A stretch of 64,000 nucleotides of DNA from Fictibacillus phosphorivorans (GTDB lineage Bacteria > Bacillota > Bacilli > Bacillales > Fictibacillaceae): NCBI RefSeq assembly GCF_001619875.1, contig NZ_LRFC01000039.1, positions 91,248 through 155,247 of the forward strand, in the 5' to 3' direction. The translations under genes and the position numbers were made by a program. Positions 29,191 to 37,307 of this stretch are shown one piece after another. The notes under the pieces were generated by a model. It was not told the origin of the DNA, searched no databases, and worked only from the letters and a program-made list of their open reading frames with translations. Each line of letters opens with the position of its first letter. Positions within the stretch are counted from its first letter, which is position 1.

Positions 29191-30429
29191 TTATTCTTCT
29201 ATTTTCTTAAATACAAGCGACGCATTGTGCCCGCCAAATCCAAGCGAATTGCTGAGAACAGCCTTCACTTCAGCAGATCGAGCAGTATTAGGAACATAGT
29301 CGAGATCACACTCTTCATCAGGTGTTTCATAGTTAATCGTTGGAGGCAGAATATTCTCTTGTATCGCTTTAACAGAGAAAATCGCTTCAATTCCGCCGGC
29401 AGCACCTAATAAATGACCTGTCATGGACTTTGTCGAACTCACTGGTATATTGTAAGCATGCTCATTAAACACAGCTTTAATTGCTGCAGTTTCAAATTTA
29501 TCATTATAATCAGTGCTTGTTCCGTGTGCGTTAATATACGAAATGTCCTCAGGTGTCAGACCGCTGTCCTCAACTGCCTGTCTCATCGCACGAGCACCGC
29601 CTTCTCCACCAGGTGATGGCTGTGTAATATGATAAGCATCACCTGTTGCTCCATAACCTACGATTTCCGCGTAAATTTTAGCTCCGCGTTTTTTTGCAAA
29701 TTCATATTCTTCAAGAACAAGAATACCAGCACCTTCTCCAATAATAAAACCACTTCTGTTTTTATCAAATGGACGGCTTGCTGTATTAGGATCCGGGTTA
29801 GTAGATAATGCACCAGCTTGGCAGAAGCCAGCAAGAGCCATATCTGTAATAGGGGCTTCAGTTCCGCCAGTCAACATAACATCAGCATCACCGCGCTGAA
29901 TCACTTTGAATGCATCACCAATTGAGTTAGCGCCAGATGCACAAGCTGTTACGGTACATGAGTTCATGCCTTTTGCGCCAATTGTGATTGAAACTTGGCC
30001 AGAAGCCATGTCTGGAATCATCATCGGTACAAAGAATGGACTTACACGTCTTACACCTTTTGCTTCAAAGATTCGGAACTGCTCTTCATGCGTATCCATT
30101 CCACCGATACCAGAACCAATCCACACACCTACTCGCGGTGCGATTTCTTCAGTGATATCTAAATTAGCATCTTTAACAGCCATGATGGATGCTGCAACAG
30201 CAAATTGTGTGAAGCGATCCATTCTGCGTGCATCTCTTTTATCCATAAAATCTTCTGGTTTAAATTCTGTTGCTTCTGCGGCAACTTTTACAGGAAACTT
30301 TTCTGCGTCTCTTCTTGTTAGCGGACCTACACCGCTTTGACCTTCAACAATCTTTTTCCATGTTTCTTCTACACTGTTTCCAAGAGGTGTTACGGCTCCC
30401 ATGCCTGTTACGACTACTCTTTTTTTCAT
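29191..30429 (-). CDS. fabF: Beta-ketoacyl-ACP synthase II (FabF)
   Basis: A 412-residue condensing enzyme for fatty acid chain elongation. Catalytic triad: Cys in [12 protein letters not shown] near 164, His in [11 protein letters not shown] near 303, and His in [13 protein letters not shown] near 340. C-terminal [11 protein letters not shown]. It condenses malonyl-ACP with acyl-ACP. It lies 42 bp after fabH with a ribosome site (GGAGAG), and is expected to share the fabH promoter and FapR control. Confidence 0.96.
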   Translation of the reverse strand: MKKRVVVTGMGAVTPLGNSVEETWKKIVEGQSGVGPLTRRDAEKFPVKVAAEATEFKPEDFMDKRDARRMDRFTQFAVAASIMAVKDANLDITEEIAPRVGVWIGSGIGGMDTHEEQFRIFEAKGVRRVSPFFVPMMIPDMASGQVSITIGAKGMNSCTVTACASGANSIGDAFKVIQRGDADVMLTGGTEAPITDMALAGFCQAGALSTNPDPNTASRPFDKNRSGFIIGEGAGILVLEEYEFAKKRGAKIYAEIVGYGATGDAYHITQPSPGGEGGARAMRQAVEDSGLTPEDISYINAHGTSTDYNDKFETAAIKAVFNEHAYNIPVSSTKSMTGHLLGAAGGIEAIFSVKAIQENILPPTINYETPDEECDLDYVPNTARSAEVKAVLSNSLGFGGHNASLVFKKIEE

Positions 30430-30471
30430 TGTAAAACCAACTCTCCTTTGTACATCATTGTTGGATGAAGC

Positions 30472-31404
30472 TTATCTTCCCCAGCGAAGCGCAACTGCTC
30501 CCCAAGTAAGTCCGCCACCGAATCCAACAAGTACGATTGTATGATCTTCTTTTATTCTACCATCTTTTAGTGCTTCTTTTAATGCCATCGGAATAGATGC
30601 TGACGATGTGTTGCCGAAGCGATCAATCGTCATGACCATTTTTTCTTTCGGAAGTTCTAATCTTTCTCTTGATGCTTCCATAATTCTGATATTCGCTTGA
30701 TGAGGTATTAAAAAATCAACATCTTCTTTAGAAAGTCCAGCTTTATGAACGACATTTAGAGATGACTCACCCATTTGCCGCACTGCAAATTTAAATACTT
30801 CGCGTCCGTTCATATGGATAAATTCATTTTGATAAAGATGTTTTGCACCTGTCCCATCAGATCCAAGTTCAAAAGAAAGAATACCTCTTCCTTCACTTAC
30901 CTTAGATAGTACCGCAGCACCAGCTCCATCTCCAAAAAGTACAGCTGTATTGCGATCTTTCCAGTCTGTAATCTTTGATAGCTTTTCTGCTCCAACGACT
31001 AGAACGTTTTTGTAGGTCCCTGTTTCAATAAATTGCTTTGCAACGACTAAACCGTAGATAAAACCTGCACATGCGGCACTGACATCCATCGCTACAGCGT
31101 TTTTGGCACCTAAATAATCTTGGAGCTGACAAGCAACTGAAGGAAAAGGATTATCTGGTGTAACGGTAGCCACTACGATAAGATCGATCTCTTCCGCAGC
31201 AATACCTGCATCTTTCAACGCATCCTGAGCTGCAAATCGAGCCATATGAGACGTTGTCATCGATTCTTCTGCAATTCTGCGTTCTACGATTCCTGTTCGA
31301 GTCCGAATCCACTCGTCATTTGTATCAACCATTTTTTCCAGGTCGGAGTTCGCTAGAATTTTTTCAGGGATATAGCTTCCCATCCCTATGATTCCTGCAT
31401 TCAT
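30472..31404 (-). CDS. fabH: Beta-ketoacyl-ACP synthase III (FabH)
   Basis: A 310-residue enzyme that starts fatty acid synthesis by joining acetyl- or branched acyl-CoA to malonyl-ACP. Catalytic Cys in [13 protein letters not shown] near 112, His in [13 protein letters not shown] near 237, and Asn in [12 protein letters not shown] near 267. AAAGGGG precedes the ATG. First gene of fabH-fabF, as in B. subtilis fabHA-fabF. Confidence 0.96.
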   Translation of the reverse strand: MNAGIIGMGSYIPEKILANSDLEKMVDTNDEWIRTRTGIVERRIAEESMTTSHMARFAAQDALKDAGIAAEEIDLIVVATVTPDNPFPSVACQLQDYLGAKNAVAMDVSAACAGFIYGLVVAKQFIETGTYKNVLVVGAEKLSKITDWKDRNTAVLFGDGAGAAVLSKVSEGRGILSFELGSDGTGAKHLYQNEFIHMNGREVFKFAVRQMGESSLNVVHKAGLSKEDVDFLIPHQANIRIMEASRERLELPKEKMVMTIDRFGNTSSASIPMALKEALKDGRIKEDHTIVLVGFGGGLTWGAVALRWGR

Positions 31405-31493
31405 AACATTACCCCTTTGGCTTTAGTTTATTTTTAATATAATCCTTTTCACTCACATAGAGGTGAGCTTTTGAAATCTTTTATAATCAAATA

Positions 31494-31510
31494 TTATGAC
31501 CTGGTACTAA
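31494..31510. promoter_or_regulatory. FapR operator
   Basis: TTATGACCTGGTACTAA is a 17-bp near-palindrome matching the FapR site as I know it (TTAGTACC-type arms). It overlaps the -10 box and start region of the fabH promoter. FapR represses lipid genes until malonyl-CoA accumulates. Confidence 0.82.
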
Positions 31511-31538
31511 TTTTATGATATCTCTTATAATTTGTCTA
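31510..31538 (-). promoter_or_regulatory. fabH sigma-A promoter
   Basis: On the minus strand TAGACA (31538-31533) and TAAAAT (31515-31510) are separated by 17 bp. Confidence 0.65.
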
Positions 31539-31636
31539 GTTAAAGTTCTTTTCTTTCACCAATACAGGGCTTAGGGCATATCCTGTATGGAAGAAAAATG
31601 TAAGTTTAGCGAAATTGATATTAGGAGTGGTTCAAA

Positions 31637-31939
31637 ATGCATCATTCTCAACCTAGACAACAGCCCATGTATCCTCCACAGTTTCCTGGACGTTTCCCAA
31701 TGGGCCCTAATCAGCAGCAGCATATGCAGCAAGGTTTCCCACCTCCACAACACTTTGGTGGCCCTGGATTCAGAGGCATGCCTGTTCCTTTTCACCAACC
31801 AATGCCTCGACCATTTTTACATTCTTTCAGAACGCAGGAAGGCTCACTTGATTATAATAAAATCTTCGCCGTAATCGACCAATCCGTTAAAGTCGCACAA
31901 CAGATCTCCCCTATCTTCTCTGCGTTTAAGAAGAAGTAA
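31637..31939 (+). CDS. YppG-like protein, Pro/Gln/His-rich
   Basis: A 100-residue protein. The first ~65 residues are a low-complexity run rich in Pro, Gln, Met, His, Phe and Gly, as in many spore coat-associated proteins. The last ~35 (LDYNKIFAVIDQSVKVAQQISPIFSAF) form one amphipathic helix. This layout is that of the YppG family. AGGAG precedes the ATG. It is divergent from fabH and ends at a terminator shared with comZ. A structural or spore-coat role is an inference only. Confidence 0.7.
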   Translation: MHHSQPRQQPMYPPQFPGRFPMGPNQQQHMQQGFPPPQHFGGPGFRGMPVPFHQPMPRPFLHSFRTQEGSLDYNKIFAVIDQSVKVAQQISPIFSAFKKK

Positions 31940-31969
31940 AAAAGCCAACCCGACATGGGCTGGCTTTTT
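31938..31969. terminator. Bidirectional terminator between yppG-like and comZ
   Basis: AAAGCCAACCC / GGGCTGGCTTT stem with T-runs on both strands. Confidence 0.8.
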
Positions 31970-31976
31970 CTTATGT

Positions 31977-32156
31977 TTACTTATTCTCTTCTTTTCCAAG
32001 TTCGTACGCGTCATTCATCACATTCATTAAAAGTTGAAGCATCGGCTGAACATCTTCCATGCCTAATTCGATCCCTTTTTTCTCAAGAAAAGCCTGTGCT
32101 TCAGGCAGATGACTCATAGCGATCTGCATAAATTTCATGTTGCGCTCTGTATCCAT
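31977..32156 (-). CDS. comZ: ComZ-like competence protein
   Basis: A 59-residue protein from the ATG at 32156 (GGGAGG 9 nt upstream; an open frame extends further without a site). It is nearly all helical: KFMQIAMSHLPEAQAFLEKKGIELGMEDVQPMLQ then a C-terminal helix ending YELGKEE. Length and sequence pattern match B. subtilis ComZ, an inhibitor of comG expression, found there with med just upstream of fabHA. The med gene is not present here. Confidence 0.78.
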   Translation of the reverse strand: MDTERNMKFMQIAMSHLPEAQAFLEKKGIELGMEDVQPMLQLLMNVMNDAYELGKEENK

Positions 32157-32261
32157 TTTTTTAGACCTCCCTAACAATATGTACAAGGTATAATAACCCG
32201 CTTTCTATTATAAAGAAAAATGAGTGCTGAACAAATGTTTTGTGAGATTGTTTAATAAGTA

Positions 32262-32340
32262 ATCCCTGAAGTTTTGGTTTTATTCCCGCGAGATTTGGTA
32301 ATTATCCCGCGAGTTTTACTACTATATCCACGGGTTGATT
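32262..32340. repeat. Degenerate array with 21-22 bp period
   Basis: CCC-G-GAG cores occur at 32264 (CCCTGAAG), 32285 (CCCGCGAG), 32306 (CCCGCGAG) and 32328 (CCACGGGT), each followed by T-rich filler. Lies in the gap between comZ and the epimerase gene. Confidence 0.6.
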
Positions 32341-32435
32341 TAAATCGACATGAATAATCTATGCAATACCCTAAAGCCTACGTTCATTGCAGTAATCAAA
32401 GAAGGCGTCCCGAATATTCAGGAGCACCTATACAG

Positions 32436-33347
32436 CTATATTTCTTTTGAATTTGGCTTTGATTTTTTGTTTTTGTTTCTAAAATGCATAATTTGCTTCA
32501 TGATGCCTTCTTTTATTTTTGTCTTTGCACGAAATCCAAGCTCTGCTTCCGCTTTTTCCCCTTTAATCCTCATCTTTCTTTTTTCTTTAAATGTTAATTT
32601 ATCTGCTTTTAATTCGCTTAAGCCTTCCACCCACTGATTCGGGTTGCCGCTTGAAATGTTATAGATTTCATTTTTTGCTGAAGACTTTCCGGCTAAATAC
32701 AGTGCTTCAGCTGCATCATCAACGAATAACACATCTTCTGTTATTGAATCTTTTGATATAGACTCATTTCTTTGGAGATCTTGATCTTCTATCGAGATCA
32801 CTTGTTGGTACGTATGATGTTCTGGTTGCCCCGGTCCATAAACTGTAGGTAAACGCATAATCACAAAAGGAAAATCGTACTGTTCAGCCAACTGTTTTAC
32901 CATATTTTCTTCAGTTAGCTTGATAAGTCCAAATAAAGTTTCAGGATTTTTAGGGGAACTTTCCAGAACATCACCTTGCCTTTTACCATAAACATCATAT
33001 GAAGAAACGTATACAAGTTTTGTTTGGCTGTTAGCAAAAGATGCTACTTTTTTCAAAACAGAGACATGTCTTTGTACTTCATCCTCTATATTTGCCCACG
33101 GTGCAGTTGGTTTGATTGAACAAGCCAGGTGAAAGATCACATCACATCCGTTAGTATGAGGCTGAAGGTCAGCTTCATTAATATCCATAGGAAGATATTG
33201 AAATCCAGCATGGCGTGCAATATAGTCTATTCGATCAGGAGATGCTGCCATATCTATTCCGACGACATCAACTTCTTCATCCAATAAACGGCTGCACAAA
33301 TGATAACCGATAAACCCTGCCGCTCCTGTTACAAATGCCTTTTTCAT
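32436..33347 (-). CDS. NAD-dependent epimerase/dehydratase-like protein (extended SDR)
   Basis: A 303-residue extended short-chain dehydrogenase. Rossmann motif TGAAGFIG at residues 7-14, Asp of VVGIDMA binding the ribose, and the catalytic YxxxK-like element, which is seen only loosely (the Tyr in SSYDVYGKRQG and the Lys in GLIKLTEEN). The exact YxxxK spacing is not evident and a typical Tyr before LIK appears replaced by FGLIK, so activity may be altered. GGAGG lies upstream of the ATG. Substrate unknown. Confidence 0.78.
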   Translation of the reverse strand: MKKAFVTGAAGFIGYHLCSRLLDEEVDVVGIDMAASPDRIDYIARHAGFQYLPMDINEADLQPHTNGCDVIFHLACSIKPTAPWANIEDEVQRHVSVLKKVASFANSQTKLVYVSSYDVYGKRQGDVLESSPKNPETLFGLIKLTEENMVKQLAEQYDFPFVIMRLPTVYGPGQPEHHTYQQVISIEDQDLQRNESISKDSITEDVLFVDDAAEALYLAGKSSAKNEIYNISSGNPNQWVEGLSELKADKLTFKEKRKMRIKGEKAEAELGFRAKTKIKEGIMKQIMHFRNKNKKSKPNSKEI

Positions 33348-33426
33348 GTAAGAGCCTCCAGTTCCATTTTTCTCCTCTTACTATCCTATGGGGATGCTCC
33401 TAAGAATACGATACTTTTTTTCCATT

Positions 33427-33462
33427 CAAAAACCTCATTGAACACTTCTTTACAATGAGGTT
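33427..33462 (-). terminator. yjaU-like hydrolase terminator
   Basis: AACCTCATTG / CAATGAGGTT 10-bp stem at the hydrolase stop, followed on the minus strand by TTTTT. Confidence 0.8.
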
Positions 33463-34202
33463 CATAACAGTTTTTCATGATTTTTAAAAAAGGCTTGAAA
33501 TGCCCTGGCTGGATTGAATGTCGTCTCAGGTACATGAATGGAAAGGGATATCGGGGCATTAAGATTTTGTCTTCTCTTTTCATAGGTCCTGCTATGATCT
33601 TTGAAATTAAATGCTACACCTCTTGCAGCATGCCATATCTGAACTGGGGTTTTCGCTTTAAGATCTTTTATGGAAGGAAGATTGTCAATAAGATGCTCTA
33701 CGTTATCTACTTGCACTTGATAAGCTGAGCTAATCTCTCTGATCAATCTTTTGAAGAACAAACGGTTTTGTCTTTCATGGTTAAAATGACTCTTTAAGTC
33801 AATACATGGATTTATAAAAAGAGCGGAACGAATATGTTCTTCCATGTCCTCCATAAGCCGCAGCGCAACGAGCGAACCCATTCCCTCCGCGATCAAATGT
33901 ATATTAGGATTTAAGATTTCATGTTTCATGACATAGTGGTACAGTCTCTTTGCAAGTATTACTGAAGAAGGACTGCCCCAATGTCTTCCATATAAATTAG
34001 AATAGAATATCGTGTAACCTTGATTCTTGAGGGATTGTATGAGGTTTGCGCGTTCAGTGTTTTGTTTCCAAAGACTTGTATATTCGTCCACATAATGGCT
34101 GCAGTCACCGATAATCATTACTGCGAAACCATTAGGCTGCTCTGGTAGATGTATGATGTTCCATTGATTATCAATTTGGAAAGTGCGTTTATCGATGCTC
34201 AC
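33462..34202 (-). CDS. yjaU: Alpha/beta-hydrolase-like protein (YjaU-like)
   Basis: A 246-residue protein with an alpha/beta-hydrolase pattern: FAVMIIGDCSHY near 25-36 and LIAEGMGSLVALRL near 102-115, where the usual nucleophile elbow G-x-S-x-G is changed to AEGMGS (Gly instead of the nucleophile Ser). Catalysis as a normal serine hydrolase is therefore doubtful. B. subtilis yjaU lies in the same place between yjzD and fabHA. AGGGGAG lies before the GTG/ATG start region. Confidence 0.65.
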   Translation of the reverse strand: MSIDKRTFQIDNQWNIIHLPEQPNGFAVMIIGDCSHYVDEYTSLWKQNTERANLIQSLKNQGYTIFYSNLYGRHWGSPSSVILAKRLYHYVMKHEILNPNIHLIAEGMGSLVALRLMEDMEEHIRSALFINPCIDLKSHFNHERQNRLFFKRLIREISSAYQVQVDNVEHLIDNLPSIKDLKAKTPVQIWHAARGVAFNFKDHSRTYEKRRQNLNAPISLSIHVPETTFNPARAFQAFFKNHEKLL

Positions 34203-34279
34203 AATTCTCCCCTCGCATTAGCTTTTCTTATCTAATGTATGCATGGGAAAATTTTTAGCCAAAGTTATCTGCCTAAGTT

Positions 34280-34390
34280 TTAAGAATCGAGCTCTTTTTT
34301 TAACTGCTCTAGCGTTTCTTTTCCTTGTGGAGTCAAGTTCTTTTCATCTTGTTCTTCTAACGCCTTCAATTCCTCCCACTTTTGCTCCAT
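34280..34390 (-). CDS. 36-residue acidic helical protein
   Basis: A short frame starting MEQKWEELKALEEQDEKN and ending KKELDS, all predicted helix and rich in Glu and Lys. GGGAGG lies 7 nt before the ATG, which is the main support. Unknown family. Confidence 0.5.
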   Translation of the reverse strand: MEQKWEELKALEEQDEKNLTPQGKETLEQLKKELDS

Positions 34391-34620
34391 TTTTTTACCT
34401 CCCTATTTTTTGCCCATAAAAGTAATAACAAAATTCTTGTTTATGTACCTTCTTCTTTGTTCATGGGTTTTATCCTGTTAAGCTTGAACAATTTATGAAA
34501 ATTATTAACATTTATGACATTATGTTAGATAAAATACAGAAAGAATCTTTCCCTTTATCTCAACTTTTGTTACTATACAGAAGGGTAAAGAATTCGTTTA
34601 CATAAAGAGGTGAATGTAGC

Positions 34621-34800
34621 ATGCGTTATATTTGGACGTTAATTTGGTCTTTATTATTAAGCAATATGATTTTTTATGTGCTTGTTTCAATGCAAGGCGG
34701 AACATTCGATTTTGTAAAAGCTTCTATTTTTGGAGTAATATTTACAGTCGTTATTTCTGTTTTAGGTGAATTGTTGCCAGCAAAAAGCGAAGAGATATAA
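34621..34800 (+). CDS. yjzD: YjzD-like membrane protein (DUF2929)
   Basis: A 59-residue protein with two membrane helices (IWTLIWSLLLSNMIFYVLV and a second around 36-52) and the end GELLPAKSEEI. This matches DUF2929/YjzD; B. subtilis yjzD is beside yjzC and yjaU. AGAGGTG precedes the ATG and a terminator follows. Confidence 0.8.
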   Translation: MRYIWTLIWSLLLSNMIFYVLVSMQGGTFDFVKASIFGVIFTVVISVLGELLPAKSEEI

Positions 34801-34804
34801 GATA

Positions 34805-34833
34805 AAAACCCGGACTTTTTCCGGGTTTTTATA
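34805..34833. terminator. Terminator between yjzD and yjzC
   Basis: AAAACCCGG / CCGGGTTTT stem followed by T-rich sequence; also usable for the convergent yjzC. Confidence 0.8.
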
Positions 34834-34838
34834 TTTAG

Positions 34839-35018
34839 TTACGGTTTTCTTTTATATGTCCATACACGATTATGGTTTGTTGTTTCCGGAAAACGGTCAC
34901 CTGCTGATAAGTGGATCTGCTGTGGATCATTTACCATGCTTCCGGTTTCACCGATTTCAACATACATCCCATTATTCGGTGCTTTTTGACCATGTTTAAA
35001 ATGTTTATTCTGCCCCAT
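34839..35018 (-). CDS. yjzC: YjzC-family small protein
   Basis: A 59-residue hydrophilic protein, MGQNKHFKHGQKAPNNG at the start and NHNRVWTYKRKP at the end, matching the YjzC family, which is conserved in Bacillaceae and of unknown role. AAAGGAGGG lies upstream. Confidence 0.82.
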   Translation of the reverse strand: MGQNKHFKHGQKAPNNGMYVEIGETGSMVNDPQQIHLSAGDRFPETTNHNRVWTYKRKP

Positions 35019-35107
35019 TTGATGTACCCTCCTTTCTTTTATAGGTTACCCGCGGTTTGCATGATAACACTTGCTAAAAAAAAGAAGTAATAACAACAAA
35101 AATTTGC

Positions 35108-35431
35108 TTAATATGCGCTATTAACTCCCGCTACTGCATGTAAAGGAAACACACATCGATAAATTTGATAGCCTCGCACATCATACTGCGCTTCTTGATT
35201 GCGGTTTTCTTGCTGCTTTTCTACATATGGGATAGCAAAATAAACGTTTTGCTGATCAACATACTCGATAAACCCTGTATAGGTTATACCATCCATCAAC
35301 ATCAATTGAACATGCTGATTTCTATTTTTCATACATGTTTTATATATTTTTTTAAACGGTGAACGGCCCATACCGCCTGACTGCCCTCCGAAGTTTTGTG
35401 ATCCTCCGAACGGAAATGGTTGCGGATACAT
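35108..35431 (-). CDS. Small protein with Gly/Pro/Phe-rich head and Sm-like strand pattern
   Basis: A 107-residue protein from the ATG at 35431 (AGGAGGGGG 4 nt before; the frame runs open to 35452). Residues 1-28 are low-complexity, with Gly, Phe, Pro, Gln and Ser. From about residue 38 it reads HVQLMLMDGITYTGFIEYVD, then QQNVYFAIP, and near the end YRCVFPLHAVAGV. This spacing of hydrophobics around an L-x-x-G-x-x-x-x-G turn resembles LSm/Hfq-type five-strand folds. That is inference from pattern; I do not recognise a named family. It has no operon partner. Confidence 0.6.
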   Translation of the reverse strand: MYPQPFPFGGSQNFGGQSGGMGRSPFKKIYKTCMKNRNQHVQLMLMDGITYTGFIEYVDQQNVYFAIPYVEKQQENRNQEAQYDVRGYQIYRCVFPLHAVAGVNSAY

Positions 35432-35520
35432 ATTACCCCCTCCTTTTACCACATCCTATTCAAAGGAAATGAAGATGGTACTTGTGCCCAAATTACTATT
35501 GTGAAGGGATTGAATAATGA

Positions 35521-35814
35521 GTGGAGAAAGGTACATGTGAGCTTTGCAGAAGAGAACCGGTTGAACTAACCGTTCATCACTTAATTCCAAAAGAAGAAGG
35601 CGGCCGTTTTTCAGAAACCGCTAACCTTTGTATTCCATGTCATAAACAAATTCATTTTCTATATACAAATGCCGAGCTTGCATTACTTTATGCTTCTATA
35701 GAATCTCTAAGAAATGCTCCTGAAATAAAAAAGTTTCTAAAGTGGTTAAAAAAGCAACCTGCCACCGCTTTACCACGAATGAAAAAGTCCAATCGACTAA
35801 AGAAGAGGAGATGA
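35521..35814 (+). CDS. Small HNH-type nuclease-like protein
   Basis: A 97-residue protein from GTG 35521, 12 nt after GAAGGG; no in-frame ATG fits. It has a zinc-binding and HNH core: CELCRREPVELTVHHLIPKEEGGRF ... NLCIPCHKQIH, with two CxxC pairs and the double His, covering residues 6-44. The rest is a basic helical tail (KKSNRLKKRR). DNA cleavage or binding is likely by family, but unproven. It is followed 4 bp later by a second small CxxC protein. Confidence 0.7.
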   Translation: MEKGTCELCRREPVELTVHHLIPKEEGGRFSETANLCIPCHKQIHFLYTNAELALLYASIESLRNAPEIKKFLKWLKKQPATALPRMKKSNRLKKRR

Positions 35815-35818
35815 TGAA

Positions 35819-35980
35819 ATGAACGAATTGGTCGGCACATGCGGTGTTTGCGGTAAAGATTTATATTGCACAGACGGGTTTTTTCAAGGCTACATCATCG
35901 ATGAAAAAAATATATGCTACACCTGTTTCGAGCAAAACAAAAAGGAATCTGACGAGTAACTACAGTCAAATTCCTGTTTA
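35819..35980 (+). CDS. Small double-CxxC protein
   Basis: A 53-residue protein, MNELVGTCGVCGKDLYC at the start, with the cysteine pairs CGVC and CYTC about 25 residues apart, the spacing of a treble-clef or zinc ribbon. AGAGGAG lies before the ATG, 4 bp after the HNH gene stop, so both are likely translated from one message. Function unknown. Confidence 0.55.
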
Positions 35981-36076
35981 GTGCTTATTTGTTTTAGTAT
36001 CATTTTAGCCGAAAGCGACCACCTGGAACAGATATCAACTACTTTCAAATCCAACAAAGTTTACGAAATTGAATGA

Positions 36077-36316
36077 TCAACCACCACTAACTGGCGGAAT
36101 AAAAGCAACCGTATCGCCATCTTTAACTTGATCAGTAAGCTCTACATATTCTTCATTCACTGCAACGAGTGCATGTTCAATCCCTTTGAGCGGCCCAACT
36201 TGATTTTGCAGCAGACCTCTGATTTCCTCTACTGAAAGGGGTGAGTTCACATCAATAGTTACTTTTTCAGTTTTTGCTTGTTGTGCTAAACCTGCAAATA
36301 ATAAAATATGTACCAC
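36077..36316 (-). CDS. moaD: Molybdopterin synthase small subunit MoaD
   Basis: A 79-residue ubiquitin-like sulfur carrier ending in the obligatory Gly-Gly (FIPPVSGG). The start is a GTG at 36316 overlapping the moaE stop (TAGTG), which gives the usual MoaD length; the frame runs open further into moaE. The C-terminal thiocarboxylate donates sulfur to make molybdopterin together with MoaE. Confidence 0.9.
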   Translation of the reverse strand: MVHILLFAGLAQQAKTEKVTIDVNSPLSVEEIRGLLQNQVGPLKGIEHALVAVNEEYVELTDQVKDGDTVAFIPPVSGG

Positions 36317-36777
36317 TACTTCTCCACTCCTTCTGGATGACCAGCAGGATAGGCTTCTGTTCCCTTTTGATTCCCAACCCACTCTTCACCATCTGTATAA
36401 TGTTCCTTTTTCCAAATCGGAACAATTTCTTTAATCCGTTCAATCGCGTAGCGGCTTGCATCAAATGCATCTTGACGATGAGGTGTAGATACAGCGATTG
36501 TGACAGCAACATCGGATATTTGGAGTGTTCCGATTCGATGAGAAATAGCTGTTATTGCTTTTGGCCATTTCACAAGAATCTCTTCCCCTATTTTTTGGAG
36601 CTGTTTTTCAGCCATTGGTACATACGCTTCGTAATGAAGAAACTTGGTTTGTTTGTCACCGGTCATCTCTCGGACTGTTCCAATAAAAACGGAAACAGCT
36701 CCAGCATTATGATGGATCACTTGATCGATAACGTCTTGATTGTTAATAGGCTCATTCGTAATGTTAAACCGTTTCAT
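36316..36777 (-). CDS. moaE: Molybdopterin synthase large subunit MoaE
   Basis: A 153-residue MoaE: GAVSVFIGTVRE near residues 31-42, LHYEAYVPMAEKQL, and HRIGTLQISDVAVTIAVSTPHRQDAF near 90-115, with the C-terminal catalytic Lys region PIWKKEHYTDGEEW. It forms a heterotetramer with MoaD and sulfurates precursor Z. The ATG overlaps the mobB stop. Confidence 0.93.
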   Translation of the reverse strand: MKRFNITNEPINNQDVIDQVIHHNAGAVSVFIGTVREMTGDKQTKFLHYEAYVPMAEKQLQKIGEEILVKWPKAITAISHRIGTLQISDVAVTIAVSTPHRQDAFDASRYAIERIKEIVPIWKKEHYTDGEEWVGNQKGTEAYPAGHPEGVEK

Positions 36778-37307
36778 GATCCTTTTCTCTCCTTATAGCC
36801 ATTCAGTATGTATTGAACTAAGAAATCCAACCATTTTTCCTCATCCCACTTAAATTGAGGGGGATTTGTGTTTATTTTTACATCATTTTCATGGATAAGG
36901 GCAATAACAGTTTCTGACCGATTGAAAAGGTCTATGTCACCTTTTTTGTCACGAAGAAGCACTGCCCTTGGATACTGTATATTTTTGTATCCTTCTATTA
37001 TAATACAATCCATTTTTAATACCGTATAAATCTCGATCAATTGGTTGATAGATAACTCAGTATCCATAGACAATATCGAGTTCTTTGCTGAAATTACACT
37101 CGTTATAGATGCACCAGCCGTTCTGTGTCGTTCTGTATCTTTGCCTGAATCGTTTAAGTCCAGTCTGTCATTGTGTCCGTGATGTTTTATTACTCCAGTT
37201 TGTATTTGATGTTCTTTTAATCTTTTGACCAGTTTCGTAATTACGGTTGTTTTTCCGCTGTTTTGGTAACCGACGACTTGGAGAATAACGGGTGATTCCA
37301 CGGCCAC
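36774..37307 (-). CDS. mobB: Molybdopterin-guanine dinucleotide biosynthesis protein MobB
   Basis: A 177-residue GTP-binding protein with the P-loop VVGYQNSGKTTVI near residues 11-23 and KHHGHNDRLDLNDSGKDTERHRTAGA near 42-68, diagnostic of MobB. It assists attachment of GMP to molybdopterin. The start GTG at 37307 follows GGAGAGGGGA, which lies inside moeA: the frames overlap by 67 nt. MobA, its usual partner, is not in the window. Confidence 0.88.
   Translation of the reverse strand: MAVESPVILQVVGYQNSGKTTVITKLVKRLKEHQIQTGVIKHHGHNDRLDLNDSGKDTERHRTAGASITSVISAKNSILSMDTELSINQLIEIYTVLKMDCIIIEGYKNIQYPRAVLLRDKKGDIDLFNRSETVIALIHENDVKINTNPPQFKWDEEKWLDFLVQYILNGYKERKGS

Noticed and set aside
36077..36382. 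101-residue form of MoaD
   Set aside because: The first 22 codons overlap moaE in another frame and are not MoaD-like; the GTG at 36316 restores the usual length.
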